Assembly (NCBI RefSeq): GCF_015999335.1
Contig: NZ_JAEACP010000030.1
Coordinates: forward strand, 1-37,737
Length of the DNA: 37,737 nt
Direction: 5' to 3'
DNA from: Tabrizicola soli
Lineage (GTDB): Bacteria; Pseudomonadota; Alphaproteobacteria; Rhodobacterales; Rhodobacteraceae
Shown: piece by piece, positions 1 to 9,117 of the stretch
Numbering within the stretch: the stretch's first letter is position 1
Layout: each line of letters begins with the position of its first letter
Notes under the pieces: model-generated
The model's database searches: none
What the model was told of the DNA's origin: nothing
What the model saw: the letters and a program-made list of their open reading frames with translations, nothing else
Translations under genes and position numbers: made by a program

Positions 1-62
1 TTCGGAAAGAATGGCTTCAGGCGCTCCATTTGCGCCTCGGACAGCCAGTAGAGGTTGCTCAT
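1..62 (-). CDS. IS5-family transposase, N-terminal fragment
   Basis: The frame starts at the ATG at 62 and runs off the window edge. The visible N-terminus, MSNLYWLSEAQMERLKPF, is the typical beginning of IS5-family (DDE) transposases of alphaproteobacteria. It is closely similar but not identical to the transposase start at the right edge of the window, so the two elements are related but different copies. An AGGAGACCTG-like ribosome binding site lies just upstream of the ATG. Confidence 0.8.
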   Translation of the reverse strand, partial: MSNLYWLSEAQMERLKPFFP

Positions 63-128
63 CGGTCAGGTCTCCTTGCGAGGCCTGAATCACGCGAACC
101 GCCCGAAATCAATGGGTCTGGAGCCTAG
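1..128 (-). mobile_element. IS5-family insertion sequence, partial (left edge)
   Basis: Only one end of the element is in the window. It carries the start of a transposase gene reading off the left edge and an outer end near position 124. Read on the minus strand, the end resembles the end of the element at the right edge: both contain GACCCATTGAT shortly after a CTAG. The CTAG at 125-128 is the likely target. Immediately beyond it the brxC frame begins, so the element sits inside brxC. The family assignment rests on the transposase N-terminus and the CTAG target; the exact terminus is inferred. Confidence 0.75.
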
Positions 129-3100
129 ATCTCTCCGGGAAGCCTTGGGAGACGCGCGGCCGCGAAGAGGCGCTGCTGGAGGGGCGCAACATCGCTGCGG
201 CATTCGCGCGGGCAACCGGCACAGATCCGGCCGATGCCAAGGATATTCTCTCACAGTACCGAAAAGATACGCGGGTCTCTATTGAGGATTTCGCAAACAC
301 GGTAAAGGCATGGATCGATCGGCAAGTGCCCAACTTCCGGCTGAATTTCTTCGTCGACGAGGTCGGCCAGTACATTGCCGACAACGTCAAGCTGATGACG
401 AACCTCCAGACCATCGCTGAAAGCCTGAACACGAAGTGCAAGGGACAGGCATGGATCATCGTGACGGCGCAGCAGGCCATCACTGAGGTCGTGGGCGATA
501 TGACGGCCCGGCAGGAGAACGACTTCTCAAAGATCCAAGCTCGCTTTGCCATCCGCATGCCCCTGAACTCGGCGGATGTGGCAGAGGTCATTCAACGACG
601 CCTGCTGTCCAAGACAGACTCAGCACAGATCATGCTGGGCAACCTGCACGACAAGGAAGAGAACAATCTCAAGACCTTGTTCGACTTCGCCGACGGCTCG
701 ATCCGGCTGAAAAACTACCGCGACCGCGAACATTTCGTGGCGAGCTATCCGTTCCCGCCCTATCAGTACACGCTCTTCCAAATGGCGATCACGTCGCTCT
801 CCCAGCACAATGCTTTCGAGGGCAAGCACAGCTCCGTGGGCGAACGCTCGATGCTGGGCGTCTTCCAGGAGGTGGCTAAAACCCTTGCCGATCGTCCCGT
901 CGGGGGTCTTGCTACCTTCGACTTGATGTTCGAGGGGATCCGCACCGCGTTGAAGTCCTCCGTTCAACAGTCCGTCCAGATCGCAGAGCGGAACCTCGAC
1001 GATCCCTTCGCAGTTCGTGTCCTGAAGGCGCTGTTCCTTGTCAAATATGTCAAGGAGTTCAAACCGACTGTCCGCAATATCAGCGTTCTTTTGCTGTCTG
1101 AGTTCGAGGCCGACCAAGCGGGACAACGTCGCAAGATCGAGGATGCTTTGGCGCGTCTCGAGCGCGAGACCTACATCCAGCGCAATGGCGAGGTCTATGA
1201 GTTCCTGACCAATGAAGAGAAGGATGTCGAGGCTGAGATCAAGGCGCTGGATGTCGATCCGACCGAGATCAGCAAGGAGCTCGAAACCCTAGCCTTCGAC
1301 ACAATCCTACGGCACCGCAAGATCAAGCACCTGACCACGGGCTTTGAGTATTCCTTCAGCCGGAAACTCGACGACCATCTGCTGGGTCGGGAATACGAGC
1401 TCTCGATCAACATCATCAGCCCGTTCAATGACGATGCTGCTGCTCCAGATGCCGTGCGCATGCGCAACATGGGGCGCGAGGAGTTGGCGATCGTGCTGCA
1501 GCCGGATGTCCGGTTCATTCGGGACCTGACCTTGTTCCGGCAGACTGATAAGTTCATCCGACAGTCGCGCAGCGGGTCCCCGCAGCCCGGCCGCGACCGG
1601 ATCATCTTGGAAAAGGGCGAGCAGAACAGCCGTCGTGCCAAGGATCTGGAGCTTCGGCTGAGGAAACTCATGGCGGCGGCACGGCTCTTCGTCCGCGGCG
1701 ATGAGTTGGACATCGGCGGAGACGATCCTCAGGACCGCGTCGTCAAGGCGTTCCAGGCGCTTGTCGACAAGGTCTACGTGAACCTGCCGATGCTGAGGGG
1801 CGTGAACTACGTCGAGGCAGACATCGCCAAGGCCGCCAGCCCGACGTCCACCCTGTTTGGTGAAGCCGGTACCGGCCTGACGGAAGCCGAACAGGATGTG
1901 CTGAACCACATTCAGAGCCAGGCCCGCAACGGCGTGAAGGTCTCGGCCAAGTATCTGACCGAACGCTTCGGGGCGAAGCCCTACGGCTGGCCGACGGTCG
2001 CCACGCTGTGCCTAACCGCCAGCCTTTCCGGCAAAGGCAAGTGCGAGACCCGGTCGGACGGCACGCCGCTGGAAGGCGCCGAACTGGCCCGGGCGCTGAA
2101 CAACAGCCATACGCTGGGCAATATCCTTCTGACCCCGCAGCTGGAGTTCACCTCCTCCCAGATCCGCGCGGCGAAGGACCTCTACAAGGAACTGTTCGGG
2201 CTGCCTGCCGACGGCTCCGATGCGCGGGTTCTCGGCGGTGAATGGGCGGAGAGCATCCGCAAGCTGGCGGACGAACTGAGCCGGCTCGTCACCGAGCGGT
2301 ACAAGTACCCGTTCGTCGCGGCGCTGGAGCCGTTGCGGGATCAGGTCGTCGCCATGGTGGGCAAACCTGCCGCCTGGTACATCACCGAACCGGTCAATCA
2401 GGAAGATGCGCTCCTGAACGCCAAGGAGGACATCCTCGACAAGATCCGCAGCTTCATGGGCGGGGCCCAGCGCGAGATCTACGACGACGTCCGCGACTTC
2501 CTGCAGGCGCAGGAGGCCAACATCGGCTACGTCGATGCCGCCGCCGGGGAAAAGCTGCGCGCGGCTCTCAGCGATCCCGACTGCTACAAGGGCACCGCGA
2601 TCCAGGCGCTGAAATCCGACCTCTACGCCCTGAAGGACAAGGTCGAACTCGATGTCCTGAAGGAACGCAAGGCGGTCATCGCGGCGGTCGACGAATGCGC
2701 CGACAAGGTCGCGCAGACGGCCGAGTTCCAGGCCCTCACCCCCGAACAGCAGGACAAGATCTGCCGCAGCGTGGCCTCGCACAAGGCGGGGCTCGACGCG
2801 GTGACGATGATCCCGATCCTTCGCGACCGGGCCAACGGCGCGCGGTCCAGCCTGATGCAGCAGATGCTGGCGGACATCGCGCGGATGACGCAGCCCCCGG
2901 CGCCGACTCCTGCCGATCCCGGCATGAAGGAACGGCCCGCTCCGGCGCCGCGCCCGCCCTCCTACGTCAACGCCGCGGACATCAAGGTGGCCTACCCGCG
3001 CCCCTACCTGGCCGAGGAGGCCGATGTCGACCAATACGTCAATGAACTGCGCAAGACCCTGATGGCCGAGATCGCCGCAGGGAAGAAGGTGATCGTCTGA
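125..3100 (+). CDS. brxC: BREX P-loop ATPase BrxC, 5' end removed by IS
   Basis: BrxC is the large ATPase of type 1 BREX phage-defence systems. The frame is open from position 89 but only becomes protein-like after the CTAG at 125, where the insertion sequence ends. About 990 codons remain, against roughly 1,200 residues usual for the family. A Walker B-like segment, LNFFVDEVGQYI, lies near 335-370, and WIIVTAQQ follows at about 454-477. No Walker A motif is visible, so the N-terminal part with the ATP-binding loop is lost from this fragment. The first usable start inside is a GTG at 326, just before Walker B, with no convincing ribosome binding site. The C-terminus has a proline-rich linker near 2895-2965. 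The stop overlaps the pglX start by one base. The product is probably non-functional unless the intact 5' part is supplied otherwise. Confidence 0.85.
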   Translation, partial: LDLSGKPWETRGREEALLEGRNIAAAFARATGTDPADAKDILSQYRKDTRVSIEDFANTVKAWIDRQVPNFRLNFFVDEVGQYIADNVKLMTNLQTIAESLNTKCKGQAWIIVTAQQAITEVVGDMTARQENDFSKIQARFAIRMPLNSADVAEVIQRRLLSKTDSAQIMLGNLHDKEENNLKTLFDFADGSIRLKNYRDREHFVASYPFPPYQYTLFQMAITSLSQHNAFEGKHSSVGERSMLGVFQEVAKTLADRPVGGLATFDLMFEGIRTALKSSVQQSVQIAERNLDDPFAVRVLKALFLVKYVKEFKPTVRNISVLLLSEFEADQAGQRRKIEDALARLERETYIQRNGEVYEFLTNEEKDVEAEIKALDVDPTEISKELETLAFDTILRHRKIKHLTTGFEYSFSRKLDDHLLGREYELSINIISPFNDDAAAPDAVRMRNMGREELAIVLQPDVRFIRDLTLFRQTDKFIRQSRSGSPQPGRDRIILEKGEQNSRRAKDLELRLRKLMAAARLFVRGDELDIGGDDPQDRVVKAFQALVDKVYVNLPMLRGVNYVEADIAKAASPTSTLFGEAGTGLTEAEQDVLNHIQSQARNGVKVSAKYLTERFGAKPYGWPTVATLCLTASLSGKGKCETRSDGTPLEGAELARALNNSHTLGNILLTPQLEFTSSQIRAAKDLYKELFGLPADGSDARVLGGEWAESIRKLADELSRLVTERYKYPFVAALEPLRDQVVAMVGKPAAWYITEPVNQEDALLNAKEDILDKIRSFMGGAQREIYDDVRDFLQAQEANIGYVDAAAGEKLRAALSDPDCYKGTAIQALKSDLYALKDKVELDVLKERKAVIAAVDECADKVAQTAEFQALTPEQQDKICRSVASHKAGLDAVTMIPILRDRANGARSSLMQQMLADIARMTQPPAPTPADPGMKERPAPAPRPPSYVNAADIKVAYPRPYLAEEADVDQYVNELRKTLMAEIAAGKKVIV

Positions 3101-6100
3101 TGGATACCAACGCCCTCAAGAAATTCGCGCAATCCGCGCGCAATCTTCTGATCGATCAGGTCACCGCCAAGCTTGCCGTTGTCGTCGACCCGGCCTCATC
3201 CGCCCGGCGCGAGAACCCCGCGGCGATGAAAAGCCTCGACGCCGCCATCGCGCAGATCGGCAAGCAGCAGGTCATCGAACAGGTCGCCTACACCTGGTTC
3301 AACCGCTTCACCGCGCTCCGCTTCATGGACGTGAACGGCTACACCAACCCCCGGGTCGTCTCGCCCGAGGGCGACGCTACGCGGCCCGAGATCCTGGCCG
3401 AGGCGATGGCCGGCAACCTGCCCGAGGGCGCGCCCGCCACCATTGCCGCGCTGCTCGACGGCCGCAGCCCTAGCCGCGACCCGCAGGGCGAGGCCTATCG
3501 CGTGCTGCTCGTCCATGCTTGCAACGCCTGGCACAAGCCCATGCCCTTCCTGTTCGAGAAGGTGGGCGACTACACCGAACTGCTGATGCCCGAGGATCTG
3601 CTCTCGCAGACCTCGATCCTCGCCCGCCTGCGCGACGCCATGCCCGAGGACGATTGCAAGGATGTCGAGATCATCGGCTGGCTCTACCAGTTCTACATCT
3701 CGGAGAAGAAGGATCAGGTCTTCGCGGGGCTGAAGAAGAACGTCAAGATCACGGCCGAGAACATCCCGGCCGCCACGCAGCTCTTCACCCCGCACTGGAT
3801 CGTGCGCTACCTGGTCGAGAACTCGCTTGGGCGGCTGTGGCTGCTGAACCGGCCGGGTTCAAAACTGGCTGAGCGGATGGACTACTATATCGCGCCGGAA
3901 GAGCCCGAGACGGATTTCCTTAAGATCGGCAAGCCCGAGGAGATCAAGGTCTGCGATCCGGCCTGCGGATCGGGGCACATGCTGACCTATGCCTTCGACC
4001 TGCTCTACGCGATCTATGAGGAAGAAGGGTACGAGGCCGACAAGATCCCGGCGCTGATCCTGGCGAACAACCTGACCGGGGTGGAGATTGACGACCGCGC
4101 GGGCGCGCTGGCAGCCTTTGCGCTGGCGATGAAGGCGGCGGCCCGGCTGGGGCGTCGGCGGTTCCTGCGGATGGAGGCCAAGCCCGACATCGTCGTGCTG
4201 CAGAACGTGAGTTTCACGCCGGCCGAGATGCAGGACGTGGCCGCCGTGGTCGGGCGCGACCTGTTCACGGATGAGTTGCGCGAGACGCTGCTGCAGTTCG
4301 AGCAGGCCAAGAACTTCGGCTCGCTGATCGTGCCGAAGCTGCGCGATCCGGCAGAGACGCTGCGGGTGGTCGAGGCGCGGGATTTTGGCGGCGACCTGCT
4401 GCTGAAAGAGGTGCAAGAGCGTGTCGTGACCGTGCTGCGCATGGCCGAGGCGCTGTCGCCGAAGTATCACGTGGTGGTGGCTAACCCGCCTTATGCCGGC
4501 GGCAAAGGTCTGAATAAGGTGCTGGCAGCGTGGCTCTACGGGAGTTATCGCGGATACAACTCCGATCTGTTTGCCGCGTTCATCAAGAGAATATCGGGAA
4601 TTGTGCTCCGCGGAGGCGCTTCTGGCTTGATGACGCCGTTTACTTGGATGTTCATCAGTTCTTATGAAGACATTCGAAAACTACTAACTGAGAAGAATCA
4701 CATCACGAGCCTAGTCCGGCCCGAATATCACGCCTTCTTTGATTCTGCATATGTTCCCATTTGCGCGTTCACCGTCCAGCATTCAAAGGCACCGGACAAG
4801 CAGGGTGTTTTTATTGACCTGAATGATTTCGTGGGGGCCGACGTTCAATCAAAGTATTTCCTTGAGGCGATCCGCGACAAATCGGTTGCTTGGCGCCACC
4901 AAGGCTCCTCGACGGACTTCCACAAGGTTCCAGGATCACCGATAGCTTACTGGCTCTCATCGCGCGCGCTTGACGTATTCGAGATTAACGACCCGCTTTC
5001 CGCTTTTGCCGAGCCGCGGCAAGGGCTTATCACAGGCGACAATGATCGCTTCCTACGACAGTGGTTCGAAACCGAAAAAGACCGCGCTTGCTTCGGAGCA
5101 AGTTCTCGATCTGAGGCCAAGAATTCCAAGAAACGCTGGTTCCCACACCATAAAGGAGGCTCATTTAGGAAATGGTTCGGCAATCATGAGTTCGTTGTTG
5201 ATTGGGAAAACGACGGGGTGCGGATCCGAAACTTCTTCGATGACAACGGGAAGCTTCGATCAAGGCCGCAAAACCTAGAGTACTATTTTCGCCCGGCGGC
5301 GACATGGACATCGCTCACCGTTGGATCCTTCAACGCGCGGATTTGCCGAGGTGGCTTCGTTTATGACGCAAAGGGGCCCATGGCCAAGCCGATTGAGGAC
5401 AAAGATCTCGGCCTCCTGACTGCGCTGCTGAACTCTTCAAGCTCAAACTTCTTCCTTAAATTGCTCGCGCCCACGATGGACTATAATCAGGGGCCAGTGG
5501 GACGCTTGCCTTGGGCAAAAATCACGGCAGCACATCGCACAGCGATAGAAAACAACACCTCTTCGCTTGTCCAGTATGCTCAGTCTGACTGGGACGCCTA
5601 CGAAACCTCTTGGGATTTCACCACGCTCCCCCTGCTCTCGCCCGATCACCGGGCCGGAACGCTGGAGACCACCTATGCCCGCCTGCGCGCCCACTGGCAG
5701 GGCATGACGGACGAGATGCAGAGGCTGGAGGAAGAGAACAACCGCATCTTCATTGATGCTTATGGTCTGCAAGACGAGCTTACCCACGAGGTGCCGATCG
5801 AGGAAATCACCCTCACCTGCAACCCCGCCTATCGCTATGGCGTGAAGGGCTCCGATGATGTCCGCGAAACCCGCCTGCGCGCCGACACCATGGCCGAGTT
5901 CCTGTCCTACGCCGTGGGCTGCATGTTCGGCCGCTACAGCCTCGACGCGCCGGGCCTAATCCTCGCCAACCAGGGCGAGCGGCTTTCTGATTACCTGTCC
6001 CGCGTGCCGGAGCCGAGCTTCCTGCCCGACGAGGACAACGTCATCCCCGTGCTGGATGCCGACTGGTTCCCCGACGACATCGTGGAGCGTTTCCGCAAGT

Positions 6101-6612
6101 TCCTGCGCGAGAACTTCGGCGATGCGCATTTCCGCGAGAACCTCGCCTTCATCGAGGCGCAGATCGGCGACATCCGGAAGTACTTCACCAAGGGGTTCTA
6201 CGACGATCACGTGAAGCGCTACAGGAAACGCCCGATCTACTGGATGTTCTCCAGCCCCAGGGGCACATTCCAGGCGCTGATCTACATGCACCGCTACCGG
6301 CCCGACACCATCTCGGTCCTGCTGAACGATTACCTGCGCGAGTTCATCCGCAAGCTGGAAGCCGAGCGCGCGCGGCTGGAGAAGCTCTCCGACGATCCTG
6401 CCGCCACCCAGACCCAGCGCACCCGCGCGCTGAAGGACGTGGCCACGGTCATCAAGCAGATCGCCGAGCTGGAGGAATGGGAGCGCGAGGTCATCTTCCC
6501 GCTGGCGCAGGCGAAGATCGAGATCGACCTGGATGACGGGGTGAAGCGGAACTATCCGAAGTTCGGCGCAGCGCTGAAGCCGATCAAGGGGCTGGAGGAG
6601 GCGGATGACTGA
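3100..6612 (+). CDS. pglX: BREX adenine-specific DNA methyltransferase PglX
   Basis: PglX is the N6-adenine methyltransferase that marks host DNA at the BREX site and is also needed for phage exclusion. The protein is 1,170 residues, normal for type 1 PglX. The S-adenosylmethionine motif CDPACGSGHML is at about residues 285-295 and the catalytic NPPY motif begins at about residue 462. The start overlaps the brxC stop by one base (TGATG) and the 3' end overlaps pglZ by 8 bases, so translation is probably coupled. The part from about 4,510 to 5,640, after the catalytic motif, is clearly AT-richer and uses codons rare in the rest of the gene. This is the expected position of the target-recognition domain and suggests exchange of that domain by recombination. 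Confidence 0.93.
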   Translation: MDTNALKKFAQSARNLLIDQVTAKLAVVVDPASSARRENPAAMKSLDAAIAQIGKQQVIEQVAYTWFNRFTALRFMDVNGYTNPRVVSPEGDATRPEILAEAMAGNLPEGAPATIAALLDGRSPSRDPQGEAYRVLLVHACNAWHKPMPFLFEKVGDYTELLMPEDLLSQTSILARLRDAMPEDDCKDVEIIGWLYQFYISEKKDQVFAGLKKNVKITAENIPAATQLFTPHWIVRYLVENSLGRLWLLNRPGSKLAERMDYYIAPEEPETDFLKIGKPEEIKVCDPACGSGHMLTYAFDLLYAIYEEEGYEADKIPALILANNLTGVEIDDRAGALAAFALAMKAAARLGRRRFLRMEAKPDIVVLQNVSFTPAEMQDVAAVVGRDLFTDELRETLLQFEQAKNFGSLIVPKLRDPAETLRVVEARDFGGDLLLKEVQERVVTVLRMAEALSPKYHVVVANPPYAGGKGLNKVLAAWLYGSYRGYNSDLFAAFIKRISGIVLRGGASGLMTPFTWMFISSYEDIRKLLTEKNHITSLVRPEYHAFFDSAYVPICAFTVQHSKAPDKQGVFIDLNDFVGADVQSKYFLEAIRDKSVAWRHQGSSTDFHKVPGSPIAYWLSSRALDVFEINDPLSAFAEPRQGLITGDNDRFLRQWFETEKDRACFGASSRSEAKNSKKRWFPHHKGGSFRKWFGNHEFVVDWENDGVRIRNFFDDNGKLRSRPQNLEYYFRPAATWTSLTVGSFNARICRGGFVYDAKGPMAKPIEDKDLGLLTALLNSSSSNFFLKLLAPTMDYNQGPVGRLPWAKITAAHRTAIENNTSSLVQYAQSDWDAYETSWDFTTLPLLSPDHRAGTLETTYARLRAHWQGMTDEMQRLEEENNRIFIDAYGLQDELTHEVPIEEITLTCNPAYRYGVKGSDDVRETRLRADTMAEFLSYAVGCMFGRYSLDAPGLILANQGERLSDYLSRVPEPSFLPDEDNVIPVLDADWFPDDIVERFRKFLRENFGDAHFRENLAFIEAQIGDIRKYFTKGFYDDHVKRYRKRPIYWMFSSPRGTFQALIYMHRYRPDTISVLLNDYLREFIRKLEAERARLEKLSDDPAATQTQRTRALKDVATVIKQIAELEEWEREVIFPLAQAKIEIDLDDGVKRNYPKFGAALKPIKGLEEADD

Positions 6613-9106
6613 CCGCATCGCCGCCAGCCTGCGGCCTTTGTTCGAGGATCACCGGATCGTCTTCTGGTATGACGCCGACTGCGACATGCGGGCGGAGTTC
6701 GACGCAGTCGATCTGCCCGGCGTGATCAAGCTGGAAATCGCGAACAACGAGTTCGGGCTGAAGTACCGGATCCTGCGGCAGGAGCCCAAGGGCCGGTTCC
6801 TGCTGTTCAAGGACGGGCCCGAGCCCGAGATGGTGGACAACTGGCTCTTGGACCTGCAGCTGGCCTCTGCCGTGTTCAAAGCCGACCAGGCGGCGATCTG
6901 GCTAGCCGAGCTGGGCCTGCCGCTGCAGTTCGAGAACGTGGTGCGCGCGCACATCGAGTTCTTCCGCGCCAAGACCCGCGTCGAGGCGCTGAGGCGGCTG
7001 ATGCAGGCGTCCGACACCCAGACCCAGATGCGCCTGCGGATGCTGGCCGTTTGCGCAGGCGCCGAGGGCGGGCTGGACACGTTGATCGAGGCGCTGCTGG
7101 GCGAGCTGGCGGCGGGCAAGGACGACGCCCTGCGGCTGATCGAGCGCTCGGGGCTGAACGATTTCTTCTGGAAGCAGGTCAGCCAAGCCTATGGTTATAA
7201 GCCCGAAGAGCCCGATTTCGAGGACTTCGCCATCGCGCTGTTCCAGTCGGCCTATGCCCGCGCCCTCGGAGAGGACGGGGCGTTGAACGCCGAGGCGCTG
7301 CTGGTCTTCCGCCGGTGGAAGAACAATCGCCATTGGTCGGAGGCCTTCGAGACCCTGTCGGCCCGGTATCAGGACCTGCTGAAGATCCCCTCTGATCTGG
7401 AAAGGCGCGACTTCCGCACCTTGGTGGCTGTCGATCATTTCGAGGAGATCGACCGGCAGATCATCCGCGAGATCGTCCGCTCCATGGCCGCGCAGTCAGT
7501 CAGCGCGCCGGAAGTGCTGAACTGGGTGCGCGAGCGGCGGCAGAGCCATTGGTATCCGACCTACGCGGATATCTATCAGGCCATCGGTTACGCCACCGAG
7601 TTCCAGCAGGCGCTCGCAGAGGCGAACCTCGGGATGACCAGCCCCGCAGAGGGCGTGCAACGCTATGTGACCAGCTGGTTTCGGCTCGATCAGCTCTACC
7701 GCAAGTTCATCTACCACATGCAGAAAAGCGGTCAGGCCTCGCTGCTGGCCGACCTCTATTGGTCTGTCGAGAACCGCTACACAAACAGCTTCGTCCTGGC
7801 CCTGAACGATGCTTGGCAGGATCAGATCTCTGCCCTCAGCGAGTGGAAGATCCCCGGCTTCGCATCGCAAGCTGGCTTCTATCAGGAGCAGGCCGCCGAG
7901 TACCGGCGCAAGGACCAGAAGGTCGCCGTGATCATTTCGGACGCGCTCCGCTTCGAGGTGGGCGAGGAATGCCTACGCCGGATCCGCGCTCTGGATCGCT
8001 TCGACGCCGAGCTGAAGCCCATGATCAGTTCGCTGCCCAGCTACACCCAGCTCGGCATGGCAGCGCTCCTCCCGCACAGCGCCCTCGCCCTGGCTGAGGA
8101 CGGGAGCGGCGATGTCATCTCGGACGGGGAGAACACCAAGGGTCTTGCAGCGCGCGAGAAGCTACTCGCCGCGGGGCGCAAGGGTGATAGCGCCAAGGCG
8201 CTGAAATCCGAAGACGTGATGAACATGCGCACCGAGGATGGGAAGGCGCTCTTCCGCGACCACCACATCGTCTACGTCTACCACAACCGCATCGACGCCA
8301 TCGGCGACAAGCTGCAAACAGAAGACAAGCTGCCCGAGGCGGCCGAGGATGCCATTGAAGATCTGACAAAACTTGTCCGCAAGCTGACTTCGGCCAACTT
8401 CTCGAACATTCTCATCACAGCAGACCACGGATTCCTTTTTCAGCATCGCTCTCTCGACGAGAGTGATTTCGCCATCGCTGACCCGCAGGGCGCCGAGATC
8501 CTCTTTCGCAACCGGCGTTTTGTTATTGGGCGCGGCCTCGCGCCCACACCAGGCATGAAGCACTTTGGTGCAGCTGGACTGGGCCTTTCTGGCGGCCTGG
8601 ATGTCTTGATCCCGAATTCGATCAACCGCATGCGCGTGAAGGGAGCCGGCAGCCGTTTCGTTCATGGGGGCGCCAGCTTGCAGGAAGTGGTCATTCCGGT
8701 CATCCGGGTCGGCAAGCAGCGCGAGACGGATGTGGGCCAGGTCGACGTGCAGATCTTCGTCTCGGGCCGCAGCCTGATCTCCTCGGGCCAGACAGCGGTT
8801 ACGCTCTATCAGACCCAGCCCGTCTCGGAGAAGATGCGGCCTCGGGAACTTCTGGCGGGCATATACGCGACCGACGGCACACTGATCTCGGACGAATACA
8901 CGCTGCTATTCGATTTCCGATCCGAAAACGCCCGCGAACGGGAAATGCCGCGCAAGTTCCTTCTTTCGCGCGAAGCCGATCGCTTCAACAATCAGGATGT
9001 CATCCTGAAGCTGCGTGAACGGGTCGGAAAGACAAGCCATTACGAAGATTATGCCACCCACCGCTTCCAGCTGCGGCGTGGCATGACAACCGACTTTGAT
9101 TTCTGA
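6605..9106 (+). CDS. pglZ: BREX alkaline phosphatase-superfamily protein PglZ
   Basis: PglZ (BrxZ) is the conserved hallmark protein of BREX systems and carries an alkaline phosphatase-like domain. The 833-residue frame shows the core metal-binding motifs of the PglZ domain: VAVIISDALRFEVGEE near residues 439-455, with the aspartate after the hydrophobic strand, and ITADHGFLFQHRS near 603-615, with the Asp-His pair. The N-terminal half is helical and lacks recognisable motifs, as in other members. The ATG at 6605 lies inside the end of pglX (8-base overlap). The next gene, brxL, starts 11 bases after the stop. The order and spacing support one operon. Confidence 0.93.
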   Translation: MTDRIAASLRPLFEDHRIVFWYDADCDMRAEFDAVDLPGVIKLEIANNEFGLKYRILRQEPKGRFLLFKDGPEPEMVDNWLLDLQLASAVFKADQAAIWLAELGLPLQFENVVRAHIEFFRAKTRVEALRRLMQASDTQTQMRLRMLAVCAGAEGGLDTLIEALLGELAAGKDDALRLIERSGLNDFFWKQVSQAYGYKPEEPDFEDFAIALFQSAYARALGEDGALNAEALLVFRRWKNNRHWSEAFETLSARYQDLLKIPSDLERRDFRTLVAVDHFEEIDRQIIREIVRSMAAQSVSAPEVLNWVRERRQSHWYPTYADIYQAIGYATEFQQALAEANLGMTSPAEGVQRYVTSWFRLDQLYRKFIYHMQKSGQASLLADLYWSVENRYTNSFVLALNDAWQDQISALSEWKIPGFASQAGFYQEQAAEYRRKDQKVAVIISDALRFEVGEECLRRIRALDRFDAELKPMISSLPSYTQLGMAALLPHSALALAEDGSGDVISDGENTKGLAAREKLLAAGRKGDSAKALKSEDVMNMRTEDGKALFRDHHIVYVYHNRIDAIGDKLQTEDKLPEAAEDAIEDLTKLVRKLTSANFSNILITADHGFLFQHRSLDESDFAIADPQGAEILFRNRRFVIGRGLAPTPGMKHFGAAGLGLSGGLDVLIPNSINRMRVKGAGSRFVHGGASLQEVVIPVIRVGKQRETDVGQVDVQIFVSGRSLISSGQTAVTLYQTQPVSEKMRPRELLAGIYATDGTLISDEYTLLFDFRSENAREREMPRKFLLSREADRFNNQDVILKLRERVGKTSHYEDYATHRFQLRRGMTTDFDF

Positions 9107-9117
9107 GGAGCCTGCGG

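Noticed and set aside
326-3100. GTG at 326 as the natural start of brxC
   Set aside because: The conserved protein sequence continues upstream to the insertion-sequence boundary and the GTG lies just before the Walker B strand, so it is an internal codon, not the original start.
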